Part shown: in pieces, positions 29,843 to 38,152 of the stretch
Layout of the letters: the number at the start of each line of letters is the position of its first letter
How positions within the stretch are numbered: the stretch's first letter is position 1
From: JANNRA01 sp031401035
GTDB taxonomy: Bacteria; Desulfobacterota; Binatia; HRBIN30; CADEER01
Direction of reading: 5' to 3'
Assembly (NCBI GenBank): GCA_031401035.1
Contig: JANNRA010000141.1
Location: 1-57,288, forward strand
DNA length: 57,288 nt
The notes under the pieces: generated by a model
Seen by the model: the letters and a program-made list of their open reading frames with translations, nothing else
What the model was told of the DNA's origin: nothing
The model's database searches: none
Made by a program: the position numbers and the translations under genes

Positions 29843-30409
29843 TCAGAACGTGCAAACGAGATTCAGATAGTCCTGAGGCTTGCGTGGTGTGCACAGCGCG
29901 CGGCCGGCGGTGGCGCCGCGCTGCCGTGCCGAATCGTCGATCGGCGAGCGCGTGACGATGTAGGCGCCGCTGCCGTCCTGGGCGAATTCGATCGCGTAGC
30001 GGTGGCCTGCCTCGACCGGCAGGCTCACGTTCACCAGGAGGACGCCCTGGTCGAACTGCGCCAACGTTCCGAAGAGACCGCCCGCAGTGTACTGCGTGTA
30101 TCGATTGACCCCGAAGGTGTGCTCGCCCGGCAGCACCTCGACGCGCGCATCGCCGCTCTTCCAGTCGCCGGCGGCCCGTGCGCCGTCGATCGTTACGATC
30201 TGCACATACTCGTTGCGCATGACGAGCATCTCGCTCCCGCCTTTGACGATCGCGACTTCGGCCGGTGGCCGCGCCGGCCCGGGATAGGCCCGCGACACGC
30301 AGCCGCTGCTGCACAGGGCGAGGGCGGCAACCGCGATCGGCCCGACGCGCCAATGCGCCGGTAGCGATCGGCAACGGCCCTCCCGTCCGTGTCTCGTCCG
30401 CGTCCCCAT
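29843..30409 (-). CDS. Predicted lipoprotein, unknown function
   Basis: A 188-residue protein with a long N-terminus, a hydrophobic stretch VGPIAVAALALCSSGC ending in a lipobox, then a compact beta-rich domain. Motifs include VVAIVKGG-like strands, LPGEHTFGVNRYTQYTAGG and YAIEFAQDGSGAYIV. This looks like the small PEGA-like or DUF-type secreted domain, but I cannot assign a family. It would be periplasm-exposed and anchored by lipid. The first ~20 residues before the hydrophobic region are Arg-rich and the true start may be later. Confidence 0.6.
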   Translation of the reverse strand: MGTRTRHGREGRCRSLPAHWRVGPIAVAALALCSSGCVSRAYPGPARPPAEVAIVKGGSEMLVMRNEYVQIVTIDGARAAGDWKSGDARVEVLPGEHTFGVNRYTQYTAGGLFGTLAQFDQGVLLVNVSLPVEAGHRYAIEFAQDGSGAYIVTRSPIDDSARQRGATAGRALCTPRKPQDYLNLVCTF

Positions 30410-30700
30410 GGACGGACGCCGCTACCATACCGCCCGATGCCGGACCAGTGGCTACGGCCCCGCCGACGACCGCAGGCGGCGCAACTCTTCACCGCGGTGC
30501 CATCACCCCGTCATCTGCAGCCGCTATGCAGGCACCTCTTCCGTCGGAACACGGGGGCGGAAGGGGGCAGGCACGGGTGGTGCCGGGCGACCGGCACCAC
30601 CCAACGCCCTTTACTGTAACTCTCCGCGGTCAGGCTTGATGGGTGCGATAGTGGGCGGATGGTCGCCCGCCTTGGCGTTGGTCCGGACTCGCCGCGCGAG
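30410..30700. other. 291-bp gap with a strong hairpin
   Basis: No gene is recognised. The perfect 12-bp hairpin at 30575-30602 is the main structure. It lies about 100 bases beyond the stop of the minus-strand membrane-protein gene. Confidence 0.5.
30575..30602. terminator. 12-bp perfect hairpin with GCGA loop
   Basis: Arms GGGTGGTGCCGG (30575-30586) and CCGGCACCACCC (30591-30602) are perfect complements closing a GNRA-type tetraloop GCGA. It may terminate the minus-strand gene at 30701-31255 or belong to a dispersed palindrome family. There is no T-tract. Confidence 0.5.
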
Positions 30701-31255
30701 CTACGCGTCGCGTGGACGCAGTGCCGCGAGCGCGATGAGCACCGCGACTCCCACGGTGGCGGCCACGACCGCGCCTGAGGATGGGATGGCGAGCCAGGCG
30801 AGCGATTCTTTCGCGGCGCCTGTGCTCCCCAGCCCCGGCGCGCGGAATCCGGCCCACATCCAGAAGGTGGAGTAGCCGAGCGATCCCGCGCTGAGCGCGA
30901 CGCTGAGTGCGCGCGCGAGACGCGCCTCGGTCCCCAGCATCACCAGTACGAGCGAGAGACCGATGGCCACCGCGCCGAGTGCGCCAGCGTGCAGATGGGC
31001 GCGCTGCATGTAGACCCACGCCTTGTCGAGCACCGGCTGGGCGGCGACAGGGTCCTGTTTGTAGACCGTGGCCTCCACGGCCGTAGCCGAGGCGGTGAGT
31101 CGACTCTTGATGGCGTCCTCATTGAGCCCGAAGACGACGCCCATGAGGAAGCCGAAGCGCAGCGTCAGCACCCCGAGGAAGAGGCCAGGGAGCATCGGCC
31201 GGATCGCCGCGGCGCGATCAAACGGAAGCGGAGGTACGGATCGAGACGCGATCAT
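30701..31255 (-). CDS. Hypothetical four-helix membrane protein
   Basis: A 184-residue protein with four hydrophobic segments: GLFLGVLTLRFGFLMGVVFG, AGALGAVAIGLSLVLVMLG, ALSVALSAGSLGYSTFWMWAG and GAVVAATVGVAVLIALAAL. A soluble stretch of about 45 residues (AIKSRLTASATAVEATVYKQ...) lies between helices 1 and 2. The histidines in VYMQRAHLHAGALG at the start of helix 2 recall redox or metal membrane proteins, but no family is recognised. ATG 31255 is the first start. Confidence 0.65.
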   Translation of the reverse strand: MIASRSVPPLPFDRAAAIRPMLPGLFLGVLTLRFGFLMGVVFGLNEDAIKSRLTASATAVEATVYKQDPVAAQPVLDKAWVYMQRAHLHAGALGAVAIGLSLVLVMLGTEARLARALSVALSAGSLGYSTFWMWAGFRAPGLGSTGAAKESLAWLAIPSSGAVVAATVGVAVLIALAALRPRDA

Positions 31256-31324
31256 GATGGACCATGTGCTCTGACGACGTGTGCATCAATCAGGCAACAA
31301 GACTAGCTCCGCGGGGGATGTCAC
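31256..31324. other. Short AT-richer spacer
   Basis: Sixty-nine bases upstream of the membrane-protein gene, less GC-rich than the neighbours. It probably holds its promoter, but I could not define boxes. Confidence 0.3.
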
Positions 31325-31654
31325 TCAGGGTGCGCCCCATCCGAGCTGAATGACTGCGAAGTCGTCGGCGGTGATGGTGCGGAAGGCGCGCGTGATGGGT
31401 GCACTGCGCGCCGCTTCGTCGCAGGGCACCAGTCCCGGGAAGATGTTAAGTCCAGCGGCATCGGCCGAGGTCCACCCTTCGGGGCGACGCGCATTACTGG
31501 CGAGACTGAACACGGCCCCGGAGCCTGCCTCCCCTCGTCCGGCGCCGCTGTTCCATCGCGTGGCCCAGGTCTCGAAGTGGAGAATGCGATCGCGATCGAT
31601 GAGGATGAGGTGTCGGTCATCCGCGTTGCCGCCATCGGCAACGGGCCTTTCTAT
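31325..31654 (-). pseudogene. Fragment of a TSADAAG-type secreted protein
   Basis: On the minus strand a frame without a good start codon runs from about 31654 to a TGA at 31325. It reads DDRHLILIDRDRILHFETW, then GSGAVFSLASNARRPEGW, TSADAAGLNIFPGLV and DEAARSAPITRAF. The order matches, from memory, a family of secreted proteins whose conserved block is [LS]SNAxRPxGWTSADAAGLPIxPGL. Both the N-terminal export region and the C-terminal third are absent. I read it as a decayed gene fragment. The family has no established function that I know. Confidence 0.5.
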
Positions 31655-31716
31655 TGTAGGCTGGCGTGATCGCGCGCGGCGGCCGCGCCGGCGACGTCAC
31701 CGCCGACCGCGGCGCC

Positions 31717-32865
31717 TCAGCCGAGGCCCATGCGCTTGGCGATGATCACCTTCATGATCTCGTTGGTGCCGGCGTAGATCGACTGCACCGCGGCGTCGGC
31801 GTAGTCCATGGCGATCGGGTACTCGAGCATGAACCCGTAGCCACCGTGCAGCTGCAGGCACTCGCTGGTCAGGCGCTTCTGCAGATCGGTGGTCCACCAC
31901 TTGGCCATGCTGACCTCGGTGACGACGTCGTCGCCGCGCACGTGCGCCGCCAGCAAGCGGTCGGTGAACGCCTGGCCGATCTCGAGCTGGGTGGCCAGCT
32001 CGGCGAGCGTGAACTGGGTGTTCTGGAAAGCGGCGATCGGCTGGCCGAAGGCGCGCCGTTCCTGGCAGTAGGCGATGGTGTCGGCGAGGGCGCGCCGGCA
32101 CGAGGCCATCGACGACACGGCGATGCTGAGGCGCTCCTGCTGCAGTTGCTCCATCAACTGGATGAAGCCGCGCCCCTCCTGGCCGAGCACGTTGGCGATC
32201 GGCACGCGGCAGTCCTCGAAGGCCAGCTCGCTGGTGTCCTGGCCGCGCAGGCCGAGTTTGTCGAGCTTGCGGCCGCGCACGAAGCCGGGCGTGCTCGCCT
32301 CGACCAGGATCAGGCTGATGCCCTTGTGCGCTGGCTTGGCGTCCGGGTCGGTCTTGCAGACGACGATGAACAGGTCGCCGATCTGGCCGTTGGAGATGAA
32401 GATCTTGGCGCCGTTGATGACGAAGTGGTCGCCGTCGCGGCGGGCGCGCGTCTGCACGTTGGCGAGATCGGAGCCGGTGCCGGGCTCGGTCATGGCGATG
32501 CCGAGCAGCACTTCGCCGGCGATGGCGCCGGGCACCCAGCGCCGCTTCTGCTCTTCGGTGCCGTAATGGACCAGGTAGGGCAGGCAGATGTCGGAGTGCA
32601 GCGAGATCATCATCGCGTGCGCCCGCACGTCGGCCATCTCCTCGATGACGATGGCGTCGTAGAGGAAGTCGCCGCCGGCGCCGCCGTACTCGACCGGCTG
32701 GTTGGCGCCGAGGAAGCCGGCGGCGCCGGCCTTGCGCCAAGTCTCGCGGTCGCTGGTGCCGCGCTCGTTCCACTGCGCCACCTTGGGCGCGATCTCCTTC
32801 TCCACGAACTTGCGGAACTGGGCGCGGAAGAGGTCGTGCTCGGGGCTGAAGATGTCGCGCTTCAT
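31717..32865 (-). CDS. Acyl-CoA dehydrogenase, long-chain/isovaleryl type
   Basis: A 382-residue FAD enzyme of normal length. The FAD/acyl-binding IAMTEPGTGSDLANVQT is followed by FVINGAKIFISNG and the C-terminal ECLQLHGGYGFMLEYP. The C-terminal YAGTNEIMK lacks the Glu used by medium-chain enzymes. Glu in QLQQERLSIA is the likely catalytic base, as in long-chain acyl-CoA and isovaleryl-CoA dehydrogenases. It oxidises acyl-CoA to trans-2-enoyl-CoA with electrons to ETF. ATG 32865 is set by the conserved MKRDIFSPEHDLFR start. Together with the thiolase at 3904 it points to beta-oxidation-type metabolism. Confidence 0.92.
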   Translation of the reverse strand: MKRDIFSPEHDLFRAQFRKFVEKEIAPKVAQWNERGTSDRETWRKAGAAGFLGANQPVEYGGAGGDFLYDAIVIEEMADVRAHAMMISLHSDICLPYLVHYGTEEQKRRWVPGAIAGEVLLGIAMTEPGTGSDLANVQTRARRDGDHFVINGAKIFISNGQIGDLFIVVCKTDPDAKPAHKGISLILVEASTPGFVRGRKLDKLGLRGQDTSELAFEDCRVPIANVLGQEGRGFIQLMEQLQQERLSIAVSSMASCRRALADTIAYCQERRAFGQPIAAFQNTQFTLAELATQLEIGQAFTDRLLAAHVRGDDVVTEVSMAKWWTTDLQKRLTSECLQLHGGYGFMLEYPIAMDYADAAVQSIYAGTNEIMKVIIAKRMGLG

Positions 32866-32921
32866 GCGGTGAGAGCCTAGCCGATGTGACGCCGCAGCCA
32901 AGCCACCCGCCGCGGCGGAGA

Positions 32922-33839
32922 CTACGGCAGCCGATGCCCCTGCGATGCCACCACCACGTCGTACCAGTCCTGCCGCGACAGCGTGACGCGGAAGGCGTCG
33001 GCGGCGGCGGCGATGCGGTCGACGCGCTGGGTGCCGAGAATCGGGATGATGCCGGCCGGATGGACGAGCAGCCAGGCGAGGACGATGGCGCTGCGCGCCA
33101 CGCCCTCGCGCGTGGCCAAGCGGTCGAGGCACTCGAGCAGTCCGGTCAGGCGGGCGCCGTCGGGCTCGCGCCGGGCGTCCTCGAGCGGCGCCAGCAGCTC
33201 GCCGCCGGCGAGCGGGCCCCAGGCGAGCGGCGCGACGCGTTCGCGCAGGCAGTGATCGAGGACCCCGTCGCGCAACGCGTCGAGACTCCACGGATTGAGC
33301 GCCACCTGATGGGTGACGATCGGGAACGGCAGCCAGCGCTGCAAGGTGTCGACCTGCGCCGGCGTGTGGTTCGAGACACCGACGGCGCGGATCTTGCCGT
33401 CGCGGCGCAACGCGTCGAGGGCGTCGGCGAGGGCGCGTGGGTGGGCGACCCAATCGGGGCGGTGGATCTGGTACAGGTCGAGGGTCTCGATGCGCAGGCG
33501 CCGCAGCGACGCCTCGCAGGCGGCGGTGACGTGCGCCGGGCTGGAGTCGTACGGCATCCCCGGCACGACGCCGCACTTGCTGGCGATCACCATGCCGTCG
33601 CGCAGCTGCGGCGCCTCGGCCAGCGCGTCACCGAAGAGGCGTTCGGCGGCGCCGTCGCCGCCGTAGACATCGGCGTGGTCGAAGAGCGTCACGCCGAGCG
33701 CCAGCGCCGCGTCGAGCTTGGCGCGCGCGTCGCGCACCGAGGTGCCGGCGAAGCGTCCGCAGCCGTAGGCGAGGGGGAAGACGCGCAGCGTGCTGCGCCC
33801 GAGCGATCGCGGCGCCGCGTCGAGCGGCAGTCCGCTCAC
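32922..33839 (-). CDS. Aldo/keto reductase
   Basis: A 305-residue TIM-barrel oxidoreductase. It begins SLGRSTLRVFPLAYGCGRFAG. The catalytic tetrad is visible: Asp and Tyr in LFDHADVYGG, Lys in VIASKCGV, His in LYQIHRPD. The C-terminal ILGTQRVDRIAAAADAF is the NADPH-binding end. It is close to the YdhF/oxidoreductase subgroup of AKRs that reduce aldehydes or ketones. The start is GTG 33839, overlapping the stop of the small basic protein gene (GTGA), so the two genes are translationally coupled. Confidence 0.85.
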   Translation of the reverse strand: MSGLPLDAAPRSLGRSTLRVFPLAYGCGRFAGTSVRDARAKLDAALALGVTLFDHADVYGGDGAAERLFGDALAEAPQLRDGMVIASKCGVVPGMPYDSSPAHVTAACEASLRRLRIETLDLYQIHRPDWVAHPRALADALDALRRDGKIRAVGVSNHTPAQVDTLQRWLPFPIVTHQVALNPWSLDALRDGVLDHCLRERVAPLAWGPLAGGELLAPLEDARREPDGARLTGLLECLDRLATREGVARSAIVLAWLLVHPAGIIPILGTQRVDRIAAAADAFRVTLSRQDWYDVVVASQGHRLP

Positions 33840-34126
33840 TTGCGCGTGCGGCGCGGCGTCGCCTTCTTGCGCTTGGGCGGCGCCGGGCGCGCCGCCTTGC
33901 GCTTCGGCGCCGGCTTGGCGCCCTCGAGGCTGAGCCGGAACTCGTGCACGTACTTCTCGACCTGCGCCGCGACTTCGGCGCCGCCCTTGCGCATGCGGTC
34001 GCCGAGCCCCTGCAGCGACTTCGGCGCTGCCTTGGTGCGCTTGCGGATGTCGCCGCGCAACTGCCGGGCGGCCTTCTCGACGTCCTTGATCAGACTGGCG
34101 ATACGTTCGCGGGGTCCTGCAGCCAT
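33836..34126 (-). CDS. Small basic helical protein with Lys/Arg-rich tail
   Basis: A 96-residue protein. Residues 1-65 form an amphipathic helical region (ERIASLIKDVEKAARQLRGD, KYVHEFRLSLEG); the last ~30 residues are a PAPKRKAARPAPPKRKKATP-type basic tail resembling histone H1 or AlgP-like DNA-binding tails. A strong ribosome-binding site (GGAGGAGG) precedes ATG 34126. It may bind DNA or polyhydroxyalkanoate granules, but no family is certain. Its stop overlaps the aldo/keto reductase start. Confidence 0.6.
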   Translation of the reverse strand: MAAGPRERIASLIKDVEKAARQLRGDIRKRTKAAPKSLQGLGDRMRKGGAEVAAQVEKYVHEFRLSLEGAKPAPKRKAARPAPPKRKKATPRRTRK

Positions 34127-34199
34127 GGCGTCCTCCTCCGATGTGCTGCGTTGCGTAAACCACAACGAGGCGTTGATCGCCACCGGGAACCGAGTCGAC

Positions 34200-34246
34200 C
34201 CCCTCACCCTGACCCTCTCCCGCAGGGAGAGGGTCAGGGTGAGGGG
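34200..34246. repeat. Palindromic repeat, 22-bp perfect stem (family A)
   Basis: Arms 34200-34221 and 34225-34246 are perfect reverse complements (CCCCTCACCCTGACCCTCTC + CC against its complement) with a 3-nt loop. It lies between mutS2 and the small basic protein gene. The same consensus occurs at 52129-52227, so this is a dispersed element, possibly also a terminator. Confidence 0.75.
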
Positions 34247-34260
34247 ATCCCAGATTCCCC

Positions 34261-36603
34261 TCAGTGCAGCAGCGCCACAGTCACTCCGGCGCCGCCTTCG
34301 GCTGGCTCGCCGACGCGGAAGCCGGCGCAGTAGGGGGAGCTGGCGAGGTGGTCCTGCACGGCGCGGCGCAGGGCGCCGCTGCCGACGCCGTGGACGATGC
34401 GCACGCTCTCGCGGTCGCCGCGCGCGGCGTTGTCGAGAAACGGCGTCAGGCGCTCGAGGGCTTCGCGGGCGCGCAGGCCGATGAGGTTGAGCTCGCCGGC
34501 GCCGGCGTCGCTGGCGGGGGCGACGAAGGCGACGACCGGCGGCGCGGTGGGCGGCGCGGCGCCGAGGCGGCGCAGCTGCGCCGTCGGGACCTCGAAGCGC
34601 ATGGCGCCGCGCTGGATCCAGGCTCGCGGGCCGGCGATCTCGAGCAGCTCGCCCTGGATGCCGCGGTCGCTGACCTCGACCGTGTCGCCAACCTCGATGC
34701 GTCCGGGAAGCACCGTCGCCCGCGCCGGTGGCGGGACCGCTTCGTCGTGCTGGCGGGCCGTCAGCGCCGCCTCCTGCTCGCGCGTGAAACGGGCGAACTC
34801 GGCCCGCGACGCCGCGTCGGCGCGCAGGCCCTCGAGCTGGGCGCGGCCGTCCGCCTTGAGCTGGCGCACGAAGGCGCGCGCGCCGCGCAGCTCCTCCTGC
34901 CAGGCGGCGCGGCGGCGCTCGCGCAGCTCGGCGACCAGGCGGGCCGATTCGGCGGCATCGGCGGCGAGCTGCGCTTCGTGCGCGGCGACGGCCGCCAGGC
35001 GGGTTTCGAGCCCGGCGCGCGTGCGCTCGAGGCGTTCGAGCGCGGCGTTGAGGACCTGCGCATGTTCGGGCTGCGCCGCCGCGGCGGTGTCGAGGATGGC
35101 GGCGGGCAGGCCGAGGCGGCGGGCGATGGGCAGGGCGAGGCTGCGGCCGATCGACTCGTAGATCAGGCGATAGCGCGGCGTCAGCGTGTCGACGTCGACA
35201 TCCACCGCCGCGACGACGCAGCGCGGGTCGTCGAGCGCCAGCAGCTTGAGCGGCGTGTAGTGGGTCGTCAGGGCCAGGTGTGCGCCGGCGGCGTCGAACC
35301 AGCGCAGCAGCCCGATCGCCAGCGCGGCGCCCTCCTCGGGGTCGGTGCCGACGCCGGGCTCGTCGAGCAGCACCAGGGCGCCGCGCGCCCCGGCGGCGGC
35401 GATCTCGCACAGATTGGCGACGTGGGCGGAGAAGGTGGAGAGATTGCGTTCGACACTCTGCTCGTCGCCGACGTCGGCGAACACGGCCCCGAAGCACGGC
35501 AGCCGGGCGCCCTCGGCGGCGGGGATGAGCAGGCCGCTCTGCGCCATCAGCGCGCACAGGCCAAGGGTCTTGAGGGCGACCGTCTTGCCGCCGGTGTTGG
35601 GGCCGGTGACGACCAGCACATGACGGTCGGCGGGCAGCACCACGTCGATCGGCGTCACGGCGCGGCCGCCGAACAGCAGGCCGGGATGGCGCGCGCCGCG
35701 CAGCTCGACGGCGAAGTCGCTGAACGTCGGCCGCGTGCAGTGGTAGGCGCGCGCGAAACGGGCGGCGGCGACCAGGCAGTCGACCTCGATCAGCGCCTCG
35801 ACGCTCGCCGTGATGGCCGCCTGCTCGGCGCCGACCAGGGCGGTGAGGTCGGTGAGGATGCGCTGCACGAGGATCTCCTCCTCGCGCACAGCGAGGAGCA
35901 GCTCGTTGTTCATCTCGACGGCGAACAGCGGCTCGACGAAGAATGTCTCACCCGACACCGAGCGATCCTGCACGACGCCGGGCAGTTGCGCTGCGGCGCT
36001 GGCGCGCACCGGCACGACGAAGCGGTTGTTGCGGATGGTGATGTAGTCGTCGGCGATGATGTCGCCCAGGCCGCGGCGGGCGATCAGTTCCTCGAGCTTG
36101 CGCTGCAGGCCGTCGCGCAGGCGTCGGATGCCGGCGCGCAGGCGCGCCAGGGCCGGGCTGGCGGCGTCGAGCACCTGGCCCTCGTCGTCGAGGGCGCGGC
36201 CGAGCGCGGCCTCGAGGGCGGGGAAGGCGACCAGGCGCGCCGGCAGCGTCGCGAGCGTCGGCGCTGTCTCGATGTGGCGGCGCAAGAAGGCGCCGACGGC
36301 GCGCAGCGCCGCCAGCGTCGCGCGCACCGCCACCAGGGTGCGGCCGTCGAGCACGAAGCCCTCGTGCGCGGCGCTGCGCAGGGAGGCGCGCACGTCGGCG
36401 AAGGCCGGCAGGGGTGGGTCGCCGTGCTGCTCGCACAGTCGGTGCAACTGCCAGGCGCGCTCGAGGGCGGCGTCGGCGGCGGCGCGATCGGCGGTCGGCG
36501 CCAGCGCCCGGCAGCGCTCCTGCCCGGCCGACGAAGCGGCCAGCTCCGCCACCCGCGCCGTGACGCGCGGGAACTCCAACGCCACGAGATCGCGTGCCCG
36601 CAT
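34261..36603 (-). CDS. mutS2: MutS2 family protein
   Basis: A 780-residue protein of typical MutS2 length. The core and lever region (residues 1-290, including DYITIRNNRFVVPVRASA and VSGETFFVEP) leads to the ATPase domain with Walker A TGPNTGGKT, FADVGDEQSVERNLSTFSAH and LDEPGVGTDPEEG. A coiled-coil/KOW-like linker follows, then a C-terminal Smr domain (VRIVHGVGSGALRRAVQDHL). The Smr start reads LNLIGL rather than LDLRG/LDVHG, lacking the usual acidic residue. Known roles are collided-ribosome rescue or suppression of homologous recombination. MRARDLVALEF is the canonical start. Confidence 0.93.
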   Translation of the reverse strand: MRARDLVALEFPRVTARVAELAASSAGQERCRALAPTADRAAADAALERAWQLHRLCEQHGDPPLPAFADVRASLRSAAHEGFVLDGRTLVAVRATLAALRAVGAFLRRHIETAPTLATLPARLVAFPALEAALGRALDDEGQVLDAASPALARLRAGIRRLRDGLQRKLEELIARRGLGDIIADDYITIRNNRFVVPVRASAAAQLPGVVQDRSVSGETFFVEPLFAVEMNNELLLAVREEEILVQRILTDLTALVGAEQAAITASVEALIEVDCLVAAARFARAYHCTRPTFSDFAVELRGARHPGLLFGGRAVTPIDVVLPADRHVLVVTGPNTGGKTVALKTLGLCALMAQSGLLIPAAEGARLPCFGAVFADVGDEQSVERNLSTFSAHVANLCEIAAAGARGALVLLDEPGVGTDPEEGAALAIGLLRWFDAAGAHLALTTHYTPLKLLALDDPRCVVAAVDVDVDTLTPRYRLIYESIGRSLALPIARRLGLPAAILDTAAAAQPEHAQVLNAALERLERTRAGLETRLAAVAAHEAQLAADAAESARLVAELRERRRAAWQEELRGARAFVRQLKADGRAQLEGLRADAASRAEFARFTREQEAALTARQHDEAVPPPARATVLPGRIEVGDTVEVSDRGIQGELLEIAGPRAWIQRGAMRFEVPTAQLRRLGAAPPTAPPVVAFVAPASDAGAGELNLIGLRAREALERLTPFLDNAARGDRESVRIVHGVGSGALRRAVQDHLASSPYCAGFRVGEPAEGGAGVTVALLH

Positions 36604-36783
36604 AGGTGGGGAGCTACACCGCCGCCGCGGCTTTGTCGCCCACGCCGCGACCTTGACCTCGGCCTCCGCGGCGTAGGGACGTTCACGACGCCCTCGCAGC
36701 GCTCGTCGCATTCGGGGAATCACTAATAGACCAAGGACGACCACGTGTCGTACACCGGGCGGCGAGAAGCAGGAGCACGGTAC
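36604..36783. other. Divergent mutS2 / lipoprotein intergenic region
   Basis: 180 bp that should hold both promoters. It contains CGCCGCGACCTTGAC at 36643-36657, which recurs exactly at 40196-40210. No promoter boxes were assigned. Confidence 0.3.
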
Positions 36784-38061
36784 ATGTATCAGATGGTCAT
36801 GCTCGCCGCGGTCATGGTCGCGGCGCCAATCGTCGGCTGCAATGCGATCGGCGACGCGTTCATGCCTCCGTTGAACGGCACCGCGGAGACCGACGACAGC
36901 CGGACGAAGCTCGACATCGTCACAGTGACGCAGATCGAAGACTGGCGCGACGCTCGCGATGCCCGCACTGCGACGATGCTGCACTCCGACAAGTACGACC
37001 TCGCGGCCTGGGGCGATCCAGCGGCAACCCTGCAGCCTGCGGCTGTATCTCGCGCGCTGGCGTTGCACCGGACGCAGCCCGCGACGCCGCCGCTTCCCTT
37101 TCGCTGTGGCGAGGCGTTCGACCCTGCGGATCCGGCCACGCAGACGGCTTTGCGCGAGTTTCTGAGCTGCACGGGGCAATTGACCAGGACCGACGAGGCG
37201 ATCTTCGGGATGGGTGCTGGCAGCGCGGTCATGATGACCAGTGCCGCAGATATGTTCGCGATGGGCGCCGCAGTCGCCATAAAGGCGCTCGGGGAGGGCC
37301 TCAAGAAGGAATCGACGCGTTACCGGGCGGAGTACTCCGCATTCGGGACCGGATCACTCTATGTCGCCGGGGCGCAAGCTGGTGCGGTAGACCTTCAAAC
37401 GGCGCGACTGATTCAGATCACCCGAGCGGCAACATCTGGCGATGACAAGGCAGTGACCCCGGCGATGTGCTTGGTCATACGGGTCGACATCGACGCCAGT
37501 GGGCAGGCCGTGCAGTTGAAGCCGGTGTCCCTGCGAGTCAACCGCACCTACGCGAAGGTCGCCGGGATGCAGCAGGATTGGGCGACGTCGTACGGTCTCC
37601 TGTGGCCGTGGATGTGGGGGCATGGGGTCTACGCGCTGTTCGACCAAGACGTCTTCGACGTCGACCTGTCCGTCACGGTGGAGACAGACGTCGTTCGCAC
37701 CTGGGACAAGGACCATGAAGCGGCGCAGATCGGGTCTGTGGACTTCAAGCTGCCCTCGGTAGACGCACGAAACCTCCCCTTCGAGCGCACTTGCTACGGC
37801 AACGGAATCGCGGTTCCGTCGCCCTATCTGCCGCTTCCCTCTTCCGACCCCAACCTGGCCAGCGTGCCGATGAACGTTCGAATCTCGGTCACCGAGGCGA
37901 ATGACCTCGGCAAGGCGCTGAACACCGTCAGCGGTCTGCTTTCCGACAACTCTGAAGACATCAGCAAGGGCGCAGCGTCCGTGCTCGGGTTCAGCGACAA
38001 GAAGACGGACCAGGACGACGCAGCGTCGGACGATGGAGGCAGCGGCGACGGCCCGCCGTAG
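36784..38061 (+). CDS. Large predicted lipoprotein, unknown function
   Basis: A 425-residue exported protein with a signal peptide and lipobox (VMVAAPIVGC). ATG 36784 is preceded by AGGAG. Residues about 140-170 form a hydrophobic glycine/alanine-rich stretch (MGAGSAVMMTSAADMFAMGA) that could be a membrane-interacting hairpin. Later segments look beta-rich with few cysteines (FRCGEAF, LSCTG, ERTCYG). The acidic tail ends DQDDAASDDGGSGDGPP. No family is recognised. Codon use is slightly less GC-extreme than its neighbours, which could mean recent acquisition. HsdM follows 91 bases later. Confidence 0.65.
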   Translation: MYQMVMLAAVMVAAPIVGCNAIGDAFMPPLNGTAETDDSRTKLDIVTVTQIEDWRDARDARTATMLHSDKYDLAAWGDPAATLQPAAVSRALALHRTQPATPPLPFRCGEAFDPADPATQTALREFLSCTGQLTRTDEAIFGMGAGSAVMMTSAADMFAMGAAVAIKALGEGLKKESTRYRAEYSAFGTGSLYVAGAQAGAVDLQTARLIQITRAATSGDDKAVTPAMCLVIRVDIDASGQAVQLKPVSLRVNRTYAKVAGMQQDWATSYGLLWPWMWGHGVYALFDQDVFDVDLSVTVETDVVRTWDKDHEAAQIGSVDFKLPSVDARNLPFERTCYGNGIAVPSPYLPLPSSDPNLASVPMNVRISVTEANDLGKALNTVSGLLSDNSEDISKGAASVLGFSDKKTDQDDAASDDGGSGDGPP

Positions 38062-38152
38062 CGGGCGATCGACCTCGCTGCCGCGACTCGCTTCCGCGGC
38101 GCCGTGAACGCCGCGCCTTGGCCTGCTGGCCTGTTTGTGGAACACCGCAGGA

